34,037 bases of DNA from Parvibaculum sp. GTDB lineage: Bacteria > Pseudomonadota > Alphaproteobacteria > Parvibaculales > Parvibaculaceae. Location of the stretch: NCBI GenBank assembly GCA_030682415.1, contig JAUXOE010000054.1, positions 1-34,037 of the forward strand. The letters run 5' to 3'. The notes beneath the pieces are model-generated. The model was not told the DNA's origin, searched no databases, and worked only from the letters and a program-made list of their open reading frames with translations. Each line of letters starts with the position of its first letter. Position 1 is the first letter of the stretch. Of this stretch, positions 18,112 through 23,800 are shown in pieces. The position numbers and the translations under genes are program-made.

Positions 18112-18480
18112 TCACTTTTTTAGGGGCCGCCCCCAATAATCTGAACCGCCCGCTTTTTCCGCCGCTGCTTTCGCCGCCGCTGCTTTCGCCGCCACCGCCG
18201 CGTGCACGTCGCGTTCATTCACTTCCCATGCCGCCAGCATATCCGGATTCCCTTTGAGAAGAATTTTCACGTCCGCAAACTCTCCCTTCAACTGTTCAAC
18301 ACCCCAGCCAAGCGCGCCTGCAATGATAAGGGCGTAACCGAAGTAAATGGCGTTCTGGAAAAGCGCCATCGCGTGAAAGTTGACGATACCCAAACGAGCG
18401 TCGCCCGGCATAAAGAGCAACAGAAGCCAGCCGATGACCGCAATAAGAAAACCAGCTTTCGAGACGTTGTTTGCAAACAT
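18112..18480 (-). CDS. Small membrane protein of the island, unknown function
   Basis: This 122-residue protein has two predicted membrane helices (about residues 9-25, FLIAVIGWLLLLF, and 42-60, NAIYFGYALIIAGALGWG). An alanine-rich, probably helical tail follows (AAVAAKAAAAKAAAEKA). The ATG is preceded by a run of seven G residues that can serve as ribosome site. I do not recognise a family. It reads against the integrase gene, from which it is separated by about 150 bases with no other gene. Confidence 0.6.
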   Translation of the reverse strand: MFANNVSKAGFLIAVIGWLLLLFMPGDARLGIVNFHAMALFQNAIYFGYALIIAGALGWGVEQLKGEFADVKILLKGNPDMLAAWEVNERDVHAAVAAKAAAAKAAAEKAGGSDYWGRPLKK

Positions 18481-18598
18481 TTCGATTCCCCCCCAATCAA
18501 CTCTTCAATCGGACATTCATGCACGATTTCAGATTCTTTGGAAAGCACGGCAACCGACCGGGGACAGGTCGAGACTTCACAACCCTAGCGAGGCCGCT

Positions 18599-18796
18599 TC
18601 ACGCGATGAACGGCACCGGCACCGCCTCACTCCGCACGTCCGTCCACCGATCAAAGCACGTCGCGCCGCGCTGAACCCACGCCTGCCCAATGCCCGCCAC
18701 GCGGATAAACAGAACCCCGTGAAAGTCCGTCTCGAATACGAAAGCGCGCCCGAAGTGGATGCTGAACGGGACGCCAATGTTGATGAAAAAGTGCAT
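18599..18796 (-). CDS. Hypothetical 65-residue protein of the island
   Basis: The frame is open further upstream, but GAAGGAAG precedes the ATG at 18796, which gives a 65-residue product beginning MHFFINIGVPFSIHFGRAFVFE. It is rich in aromatic residues and predicted beta strands, with one cysteine and no recognisable domain. Its location in the island next to other small leftward genes and the clean ribosome site are the only support. Confidence 0.45.
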   Translation of the reverse strand: MHFFINIGVPFSIHFGRAFVFETDFHGVLFIRVAGIGQAWVQRGATCFDRWTDVRSEAVPVPFIA

Positions 18797-19097
18797 GGGG
18801 AGCTTCCTTCTGTTGAACCGGAAGCCCCCCATTAGTGACACAAAACGCGCCCCGTCAACGGTTGCACGGGTGGATAGATCGCGGCCCGGAAATGCCCTGA
18901 GCGCGCCGGGACATAGGGCCGGACCTACCCACCCGTGAGAACCCGTCAAAATCTCAAGCGGCCCGGCAAAGCGGCTTCGCGCCTTTGGAAACGGGCGTTT
19001 GTCACTCACGGTGTTGCCCTGAGGTGTTCAAATTGAACAGCCCGGCGAAGCGCCCGCTGCGGCCCAGCGCGTTTCCTGGGGCGACGCTGGGGATGCG
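18797..19097. other. Intergenic region with inverted repeats
   Basis: No supported gene lies in these 301 bases. There are two dyads. CACGGGTGG (18865-18873) pairs with CCACCCGTG (18929-18937) across 55 bases. GTTCAA-A-TTGAAC forms a 13-base palindrome at 19026-19038. The latter could be an operator. The region lies downstream of the ParB-like gene and upstream of the 65-residue gene. Confidence 0.4.
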
Positions 19098-19850
19098 CTA
19101 GAAGTCGGCATGTTGCTCCGGCACGGTCCAAGTGCCCCCCGCCTCCAACTCCGCTAGAACTTCCCTAAGGTCGGTAATAGCGCGGCCCCGCCGGGCGGGT
19201 GCCGTGAGGCCGGTTGCTGCCGCACGCGCGCTCTTGAGGTGATGCGCCACGCTGGCCGCCAATGCCTCTTGCTGGTCAATGCGCGGAAACTCTGCACCCG
19301 CCGCTGCCACCGGATCAAGGCCGCCCATTTGCCGCGCAACCTTCGGGTGGTCGGACAGCATCCAGTGCCGGACGGTTGTGTGCTGGACGCGGTTGCCCAG
19401 CATCGCAGCAATCTCCCGATAGCTGTGCAGGCGACCGCGTGCCTTGATGTGCCGCCGCGACTTAATGAGCGCGTTGAACACGCGCCTGAGACCGGCGCGG
19501 TCCAGCGGGACGCCGTGGTCAAGGTTCGCTTGCGCGGCCATCCAAAGGGCCGTCTGTGCGGTGACGCCTTGATAGACTTGAGCATCGACGTGCGCTTGTC
19601 CGTTGCGCTCAAGCGCGGCCAACCGATGCCAGCCGTCGGTAACGATAGGCGCACCGCCAACAACCGCGACGGACACAGGCGGGAGCACGCTACCGGCCTT
19701 GTAAGCGTTGGCGTACTCCGCGACCTTCGCCAAGTTTAGGCGGACGTCGCCCTTCCGGTCGCGCCGCATTTGATATTCCGGGAGCCGCACAAGGTCCGCG
19801 ACTAAGAGTGTGCGGGTGACAGGTGGGCTGCCGCCGTCAGGCTTTCTCAT
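19098..19850 (-). CDS. ParB/Spo0J-like nuclease-domain DNA-binding protein
   Basis: This 250-residue protein has an N-terminal ParB/sulfiredoxin-type domain: LVADLVRLPEYQMR, then LPPVSVAVVGGAPIVTDGWHRLAALERNG, where GWHRLAA corresponds to the family's GxHRLxA nucleotide-binding box. A helix-turn-helix follows (SYREIAAMLGNRVQHTTVRHWML, about residues 150-172). The start at 19850 is chosen because TTGGAAC lies upstream. No ParA partner is present, so it is more likely a phage- or island-type regulator or accessory protein than a partition protein. It is last in a leftward group with two HNH-like genes; a 140-base gap separates it from them. Confidence 0.75.
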   Translation of the reverse strand: MRKPDGGSPPVTRTLLVADLVRLPEYQMRRDRKGDVRLNLAKVAEYANAYKAGSVLPPVSVAVVGGAPIVTDGWHRLAALERNGQAHVDAQVYQGVTAQTALWMAAQANLDHGVPLDRAGLRRVFNALIKSRRHIKARGRLHSYREIAAMLGNRVQHTTVRHWMLSDHPKVARQMGGLDPVAAAGAEFPRIDQQEALAASVAHHLKSARAAATGLTAPARRGRAITDLREVLAELEAGGTWTVPEQHADF

Positions 19851-19990
19851 TGATGTTCCAATCATTGGTTTGTGTTTCGCCGACGCCCGTGCGGTGTCCG
19901 CCAGAGGCAACGCGAACGCGCGGTGAAGGTGTCGCTGAAGTGCATTGAGTGGGTGCCGTGCGGACGCAAACGCGCCGCCCAACGCGTCCG

Positions 19991-20341
19991 CTACGGGTTG
20001 AGCCGGAACCACTCGTAAATCGCGTCAGTGCCCCAAGGCGGTTCGGGCTGCGGCATGACGCACGCCTCACCCGCAGTGAATACCCGCTGAAGGTTCGCGC
20101 GGCGGCAGTCCAGCACGTCGCCATTCAGATGCTTGGCGAACGCGGGGGACTGATAACCGCCGACACGCCACCGCGCGACCTGCACCGTAAATGCCTTCCC
20201 GCGCCCACGCATGATGAAAAAGGGGCGGCGGTGGCCTGCGGACGCCCGGTAGATGTTACGGCCTCGGCGTATGAGCCACTGCGCCGCGCAGTCGTCCAGC
20301 AACAGGTAATCGTTCGAGCCGACGATAAGGAGGCGCATCAT
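19991..20341 (-). CDS. HNH-like protein, copy 2
   Basis: This 116-residue protein carries AKHLNGDVLDCRRANLQRV (about residues 69-87). It fits the HNH core pattern H-x-N-G-D-x-x-D-x-R-x-x-N-L seen in phage and homing-type HNH nucleases. One histidine of the usual HH pair is replaced by lysine. The N-terminal part (about residues 1-60) has the short beta-rich layout common before this core. Its ATG overlaps the stop of the upstream HNH-like gene by four bases, which implies translational coupling. It could cut DNA or act only in DNA binding; sequence alone does not settle this. Confidence 0.6.
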   Translation of the reverse strand: MMRLLIVGSNDYLLLDDCAAQWLIRRGRNIYRASAGHRRPFFIMRGRGKAFTVQVARWRVGGYQSPAFAKHLNGDVLDCRRANLQRVFTAGEACVMPQPEPPWGTDAIYEWFRLNP

Positions 20342-20739
20342 GCGTGAACGCTCCCGCTAGCGGCACGCTCAACAAGCGCCGCGTCCGCACGCCGCCCGAA
20401 GCCGGGGCGCAACACAAGGTTATCGCGCCGCAGGTTGCGCGTGTCACTGTCGAGATACCGGACGCGCTGGCCGGGCCGCGCCGCCATCAAAACGCGCGCG
20501 ACGGTTACGAGGTTGCCCGCCACGCTGTTGAGCGCGGCGCGGACATACGCGGTGCCGCCTGTCCCGTCCCTGTTGAGGCACCAATTTGGGGAGAGGCCGG
20601 CGGCAAGCAGGCGCTCATAGTCCGCCGGGAGAATGCGGGCCACGCCGCCGTCACGCGCAAGCGGGATCAATAGCACCGCCGCGCCGTCCCTAGGATCGAC
20701 GCCGGGGACAGGACTGCGGGAAGTTCGGGGTTTCGTCAT
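20338..20739 (-). CDS. HNH-like protein, copy 1, lacking the catalytic histidine
   Basis: This 133-residue protein has RVRYLDSDTRNLRRDNLVL near residues 94-112. It has the shape of an HNH core, but tyrosine stands where the conserved histidine is expected, so nuclease activity is doubtful. AAGGAAC lies five bases before the ATG at 20739. It heads the leftward operon and overlaps the next HNH-like gene by four bases. Its last codons (LVERAASG) are written by a 26-bp sequence that is repeated exactly at 22293-22318, so its 3' end may have been remade by a recombination event. Confidence 0.55.
   Translation of the reverse strand: MTKPRTSRSPVPGVDPRDGAAVLLIPLARDGGVARILPADYERLLAAGLSPNWCLNRDGTGGTAYVRAALNSVAGNLVTVARVLMAARPGQRVRYLDSDTRNLRRDNLVLRPGFGRRADAALVERAASGSVHA
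20353..20378 (+). repeat. 26-bp direct repeat, left copy
   Basis: This 26-base sequence starts cccgctagcggcacgctc and is identical to 22293-22318, which lies 1940 bases to the right in the same orientation. It contains the perfect palindrome CCGCTAGCGG. It lies inside the 3' end of the first HNH-like gene. Between the copies sit that gene's 5' part, its promoter, a small gene and the serine recombinase. Confidence 0.85.
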
Positions 20740-20877
20740 AGGTGTTCCTTGTGGCTGGCCCATAGGAAAGCGAGCGCGCGCCCCTGTGAGGCGGCGAACG
20801 GGCCGTGATGGTGATTTGAGGGGGACGTGAGCGTGCGGCTGCGGTGCCCGCGCTTACTACGGATCGGGAATTGTAGG

Positions 20878-20890
20878 TCACACGGTGTGA
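20878..20890 (-). promoter_or_regulatory. Palindromic operator with adjacent -10 box for the HNH/ParB operon
   Basis: TCACAC-G-GTGTGA is a perfect 13-base palindrome. On the minus strand it is followed three bases later by TACAAT, a good -10 hexamer, so the palindrome falls in the spacer between -35 and -10 of a leftward promoter. No clear -35 is seen. The distance to the first HNH-like start is about 130 bases. A repressor binding here would control the operon; which protein does so is unknown. Confidence 0.45.
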
Positions 20891-21128
20891 GACACGCGGA
20901 CGCGGCAAGCGCCGCCCGGCCCCGTCACTCCCTATCTGTAGAGGTGCAACCCAATACGGGCGGAGGTGTTGCCCGCCCCGGCGGCTGCGTTATCGGCTGG
21001 ACACCCGGCGGTGATAGCGCCTCACGTCTGCGCCAGCGGGTGAGCGCGTCCGCCCTGACTCTGCGCGGGCCGCTGGGACGCTCTTCCGCCCCGGCACGCG
21101 GCCCCGTTCCCCGGCCCGCGCCGCTGCC

Positions 21129-21158
21129 GCCCAGCGGGCACTGTGGCGTCTCTCAGCG
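21129..21158 (+). repeat. 30-bp imperfect direct repeat, left copy
   Basis: It matches 27 of 30 bases of 21511-21540. The two copies flank the 52-residue gene. Weaker similarity continues to the left of both copies. Confidence 0.7.
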
Positions 21159-21290
21159 CCTGCCAAAACCGCCGAGGTACCGATACTCAGCCGGAAATCG
21201 TTATCGCTAGAGGGCGGTCTGCGAATAAACGTTCCCTCGCAGCGGTCGTGACAACACGCTCCTCCGACACCTCTAAGGAGTATCAACCGA

Positions 21291-21449
21291 ATGACCTACC
21301 CACTATTCGACGGATGCATGGCGGCGCTGGCTGTTTGGGCGCTGAGCCTCATTCGCAGCTATGTGCTTGCGCGGCCCAGCCGTCCGCCCCGCGCTGCGAA
21401 GGGTCGTCGCCGAAAGCGGCTTACGTTTGTCTTGAAGTACAAGTCCTAA
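21291..21449 (+). CDS. 52-residue protein with one membrane segment and basic tail
   Basis: An ideal AAGGAG lies 11 bases before the ATG. The product begins MTYPLFDGCMAALAVWALSL and so has one probable membrane helix (about residues 8-27). A strongly basic tail follows (RPPRAAKGRRRKRL). No family is recognised. Single-span, basic small proteins like this are found in phages and islands as holin-like, toxin-like or membrane-regulator proteins; none of these is shown. It lies between two copies of a 30-bp repeat and reads towards the serine recombinase gene. Confidence 0.55.
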   Translation: MTYPLFDGCMAALAVWALSLIRSYVLARPSRPPRAAKGRRRKRLTFVLKYKS

Positions 21450-21510
21450 GTCAGCAGTGCCGGAGGTGGGGACACGCTTCACCTCCGCACGGCCCTCCGC
21501 GCCGACACCC

Positions 21511-21540
21511 GCCCAGCGGACACTGCGGCGTCTCTTAGCG
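21511..21540 (+). repeat. 30-bp imperfect direct repeat, right copy
   Basis: It differs from 21129-21158 at three positions. It ends seven bases before the stop of the leftward serine recombinase gene, so it would lie in that gene's 3' untranslated region. Confidence 0.7.
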
Positions 21541-21547
21541 GCCCCGA

Positions 21548-22138
21548 TCATGCGGCCTTGAGAATGCCCTGAACGGTCCCGATCGACGCCCCGACGCGCG
21601 CCGCGATCTTGCGGACGCTCAGGCCCTCAGCCCGCGCCGCTAGCACCGCCGCATTCATCCGGGCGTCTGCCACGCGGGGCCGCCCCAACGTCTTTCCTTG
21701 CGACCGCGCCCGCGCCAGTCCGGCCTTAACGCGCTCTTGGATCATGGCGCGCTCAAACTCGGCAAAGACGCCAAGCATCTGGAACATGGCCTTGCCAGCG
21801 GGTGAGGTTGTGTCGATCCCCTGTTGATGCAGATAGAGGTCAACGCGGTAGCCGTGCAACTCGCCTAGGAAGGCGACAAGGTCTTGCAGGCTGCGCCCCA
21901 ACCGATCAACGGACCACGCCATGACCACGTCGAATTGCCGCCGGGCCGCGTCCTTGGCGAGCCTGTCGAAGGCCGGACGCTTGTCGCGCCCCTTCGCGCC
22001 GGATACGCCCGCGTCCTTGTATATCTCGACAACGTCCCAGCCCGCCTGTGCCGCGACGCGGACAAGCTCAAGGCGCTGGTTCTCGGTTGTCTGGCCGTCC
22101 GTCGAAACCCGGAGATAGATAGCGGCGCGCTTGGTCAC
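21548..22138 (-). CDS. Serine recombinase (resolvase/invertase type)
   Basis: This 196-residue protein of the resolvase/invertase family opens with TKRAAIYLRVSTDGQTTENQ, with the nucleophile at Ser12. It then shows the family blocks VSGAKGRDKRPAFDRL, VVMAWSVDRLGRSLQDL, FQMLGVFAEFERAMIQERVKAGL and GKTLGRP, and ends in a Hin-type helix-turn-helix (GLSVRKIAARVGASIGTVQGIL). The GTG start at 22138 follows AGGGAG. The frame is open to 22216, but that extension runs into a res-like dyad and lacks homology. Such enzymes resolve, invert or excise DNA between short crossover sites. The gene lies between two 26-bp direct repeats. Confidence 0.92.
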   Translation of the reverse strand: MTKRAAIYLRVSTDGQTTENQRLELVRVAAQAGWDVVEIYKDAGVSGAKGRDKRPAFDRLAKDAARRQFDVVMAWSVDRLGRSLQDLVAFLGELHGYRVDLYLHQQGIDTTSPAGKAMFQMLGVFAEFERAMIQERVKAGLARARSQGKTLGRPRVADARMNAAVLAARAEGLSVRKIAARVGASIGTVQGILKAA

Positions 22139-22187
22139 GGTGGCACTCCCTGTTTGCTTTCCAATGCCGGGGAGTCTTTCACAGCGA

Positions 22188-22215
22188 TGTTCAACAAACA
22201 AGTGTTTAATGAACA
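22188..22215. promoter_or_regulatory. res-like 28-bp dyad upstream of the serine recombinase
   Basis: A 28-base stretch starts TGTTCA and ends TGAACA. Its two 14-base halves match as inverted repeats at 11 of 14 positions, the size and end bases of a resolvase subsite. A further copy of 12 of these bases (TGTTCAACAAAC) occurs inverted at 22277-22288. The position, 50 bases upstream of the recombinase start, is where a resolvase would both recombine and control its own promoter. Confidence 0.55.
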
Positions 22216-22292
22216 CTCCGCACCCTGCCTCTCAGGCCGCAGCTTTCCGCGCTTTTCCGTCCGCCGCCGCGCCGGGGTTTGTTGAACACCCG

Positions 22293-22318
22293 CCCGCTAG
22301 CGGCACGCTCAACAAGCG
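22293..22318 (+). repeat. 26-bp direct repeat, right copy
   Basis: It is identical to 20353-20378. Here the palindrome CCGCTAGCGG lies between TTGTTGA (22279-22285) and TCAACAA (22309-22315), forming a larger imperfect dyad. Confidence 0.85.
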
Positions 22319-22344
22319 TCCCCAGTTGTTCTTATTTCGTTCTC

Positions 22345-22581
22345 ATGGTACGGTATCACGTTGGTCCAATCGAAACGCTGCGTGACGCGGTGGCTGCACA
22401 GCGCCATCTCTGGGTGCTCTGTCTAAAGTGTGGCAACAGCAAGCGCATTGATCCGCGCCCTATCGCGATGGTTTGGGGAGCGGTGAGCATCAAGCAATTG
22501 CGGGACCGAATGCGTTGTCGAAAGTGTCACGCGCGTCGCGCCACTATCGTGCCGGACGATGAAGAATGGCCGGGGCGGTGA
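22345..22581 (+). CDS. Small zinc-ribbon protein
   Basis: This 78-residue protein has two CxxC pairs, LCLKCGN and MRCRKCHA, about 30 residues apart. They form a likely zinc ribbon, with a helical stretch (AVSIKQLRDR) between them. It is preceded by an N-terminal part, MVRYHVGPIETLRDAV. No clear ribosome site is seen before the ATG at 22345, and the frame is open upstream to 22279, so the start is uncertain. Zinc-ribbon proteins of this size are frequent in alphaproteobacterial genomes and phages, probably binding nucleic acid. No specific function is recognised. Confidence 0.6.
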   Translation: MVRYHVGPIETLRDAVAAQRHLWVLCLKCGNSKRIDPRPIAMVWGAVSIKQLRDRMRCRKCHARRATIVPDDEEWPGR

Positions 22582-22656
22582 GGTACGCGACGGAACCAAC
22601 TGGGGCGGGCGCGTCCTTGCGTATTGGTATTCAACCCACCGCGATAGGAGCATCAC

Positions 22657-22974
22657 ATGCCGTTGAAGGACGGGCTTTTCAAGATCGAGTTTCAGACACC
22701 CTTAGGCGCAGGCGCAGGCGTCGTCGTGCTTGAACAAGGCCGCGTTCGCGGCGGTGACAGCATCATGTATTACAGTGGCACCTACCGACAAAATGGCGAC
22801 GACTTCAGCGCAAACGTCGTCGCCAAGAAGCATTCGCAGGGCGTGTCTGTCATGGGCGGCGACGCGTCTCTGTCGATCCAAGGCAAAGTGACTGGGGACG
22901 CCGCAATGCTCACCGGGAGCGCCGCCGAGGCGCCTCAACTCAAATTGAAGGCGCGGCTCTCTCGCATTGAGTAA
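22657..22974 (+). CDS. GrlR-like domain protein
   Basis: This 105-residue protein has the pattern of GrlR-type regulator proteins (PF16518): KDGLFKIEFQTPLGAGAGVV, VRGGDSIMYYSGTYRQNGD and a glycine-rich beta-barrel C-terminal half. GrlR itself represses type III secretion genes in enteropathogenic E. coli by binding GrlA. Stand-alone relatives are widespread in alphaproteobacteria with unknown roles, and no GrlA or secretion gene is present here. TAGGAG lies seven bases before the ATG. The gene is 75 bases after the zinc-ribbon gene in the same direction. Confidence 0.7.
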   Translation: MPLKDGLFKIEFQTPLGAGAGVVVLEQGRVRGGDSIMYYSGTYRQNGDDFSANVVAKKHSQGVSVMGGDASLSIQGKVTGDAAMLTGSAAEAPQLKLKARLSRIE

Positions 22975-23037
22975 CGGGCGGGCCGGTGACGATACTGATG
23001 GCGGGGCTGATAGCGAACGGGGCGGGCTTCCTTATAT

Positions 23038-23157
23038 GTGCCCGGAGGCACGTTGCTGCTGGCGCGACGCGGCGACTACCCCGCCCGGTACATCATCGTG
23101 ACAGGCGCAGCGATCATGCTTGTCGGCACGGTGCTCACCTTCGCCGCCTCCTTCTGA
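23038..23157 (+). CDS. Tiny membrane protein, possibly frameshifted
   Basis: The frame from GTG 23038 to TGA 23157 encodes 39 residues with one clear membrane helix (about residues 19-37, IIVTGAAIMLVGTVLTFAA). An overlapping frame starting at GTG 22986 encodes another good helix (MTILMAGLIANGAGFLIC) before turning into unlikely sequence. Together they look like a roughly 57-residue, two-helix protein broken by a single-base frameshift near 23035. It could also be a true short gene. No ribosome site of quality is seen for either start. Confidence 0.35.
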   Translation: MPGGTLLLARRGDYPARYIIVTGAAIMLVGTVLTFAASF

Positions 23158-23323
23158 CTTATCCCCGGCATTGCGGGGGGCAGGGCGTCAAGTGATGCCC
23201 GGCGCGGCGCGCTCGTTCCGCGTGGGTGCGCGCCGGGGGTATGGGGGGAAGTCCGCTTTGAGCCGCTAAGGGTATATCTCAACAGATTTTTGCAACCAAA
23301 CTCCCCCCAATCGACCGGCGTTG

Positions 23324-23548
23324 TCAGGCGCCGGTGAAGTGCCCGCCGATAAGCCACGCCAACCCGAGATAGATGAATTGATACAGAACTGCATCAAGCA
23401 TGGGCACCTCCGGCGCTAGGTCAGCCCAGAAGGCGGAGGTGAACCCAAGCAAGAGGATGAACGCTATCCACCCTTGGGCTTTCTTTGGCACTGCCCTTAG
23501 GTGCCAAGGTTCTTTTCGCTTATTCGGATCGTTACCGTCCATTCGCAT
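23324..23548 (-). CDS. Small two-helix membrane protein at the right end of the island
   Basis: This 74-residue protein has a charged N-terminus (MRMDGNDPNKRKEPWHLRAV) and two predicted membrane helices (about residues 25-41 and 50-68). AGAGAGGG precedes the ATG at 23548. Family unknown. It lies between the GrlR-like gene and the right arm-site cluster and reads leftward, into the island. Confidence 0.55.
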   Translation of the reverse strand: MRMDGNDPNKRKEPWHLRAVPKKAQGWIAFILLLGFTSAFWADLAPEVPMLDAVLYQFIYLGLAWLIGGHFTGA

Positions 23549-23596
23549 ACCCTCTCTTTGTGCTTCTGAGGCCGCGCCATTGACTTGTCCACGAAT

Positions 23597-23618
23597 GCTC
23601 ACACAAATGCTCACACAA
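23597..23618 (+). repeat. Right cluster of integrase arm-type repeats
   Basis: Two copies of GCTCACACAA start at 23597 and 23609, 12 bases apart, matching the spacing of the left cluster. They are followed at 23621 by GGTGAGCGG, the reverse complement of CCGCTCACC at 16202. The cluster lies 60-80 bases inside the right attachment site. Confidence 0.65.
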
Positions 23619-23678
23619 CCGGTGAGCGGCGTAAGAAAAATCCCTGCAAATCCCTGAGGCGCGCACAAAGAGGGGCGT

Positions 23679-23698
23679 ATCCTAGTCCCCCAGCCAGC
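23679..23698 (+). repeat. attR: right copy of the 20-bp direct repeat
   Basis: These 20 bases are identical to the tRNA-Gln 3' end at 16146-16165. The upstream sequence here no longer forms a tRNA, so this is a duplicated 3' fragment that marks the right end of the island. Confidence 0.9.
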
Positions 23699-23800
23699 CT
23701 TCGGGCCACCCCACGCGCTTTACCCCGCGCCTCAAGCTGCTAGACTGCCCCCAACTGAAAAAACAGGGAATCCGGTCGGAAGCGCGGTGCGCGTAAAGCG

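Larger units (their letters stand above)
20740..21290. other. Intergenic region upstream of the HNH-like operon
   Basis: This 551-base stretch has no gene I can support; rightward open frames are proline- and arginine-rich without a ribosome site. It contains the operator-like palindrome at 20878-20890 and the left copy of a 30-bp imperfect repeat. The right end must hold the promoter of the 52-residue gene. Confidence 0.5.
16146..23698 (+). mobile_element. tRNA-Gln-integrated genomic island, about 7.55 kb
   Basis: The element is bounded by a 20-bp perfect direct repeat: the 3' end of tRNA-Gln at 16146-16165 and a copy at 23679-23698. A tyrosine integrase gene lies directly next to the tRNA. 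Short direct repeats near both ends look like integrase arm sites. Inside are small genes of phage or island type (ParB-like, HNH-like, serine recombinase, GrlR-like and tiny membrane proteins). There are no capsid, terminase, replication or conjugation genes, so it is either a satellite-like or a decayed element. Housekeeping genes (Ppx/GppA onward) resume about 100 bases after the right end. Confidence 0.9.

Noticed and set aside
18288-18548. Frame starting MLSKESEIVHEC that could join the 122-residue membrane protein if the G7 run had one more base
   Set aside because: There is no ribosome site for that start, while the G run itself serves the ATG at 18480; a frameshift is possible but not needed.
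20827-21210. 127-codon rightward frame in the island
   Set aside because: Proline/arginine-rich, without ribosome site; part of it is only the translated 30-bp repeat.
22139-22216. N-terminal extension of the serine recombinase to 22216
   Set aside because: The GTG at 22138 has AGGGAG before it and gives the usual family N-terminus; the extension is the res-like dyad.
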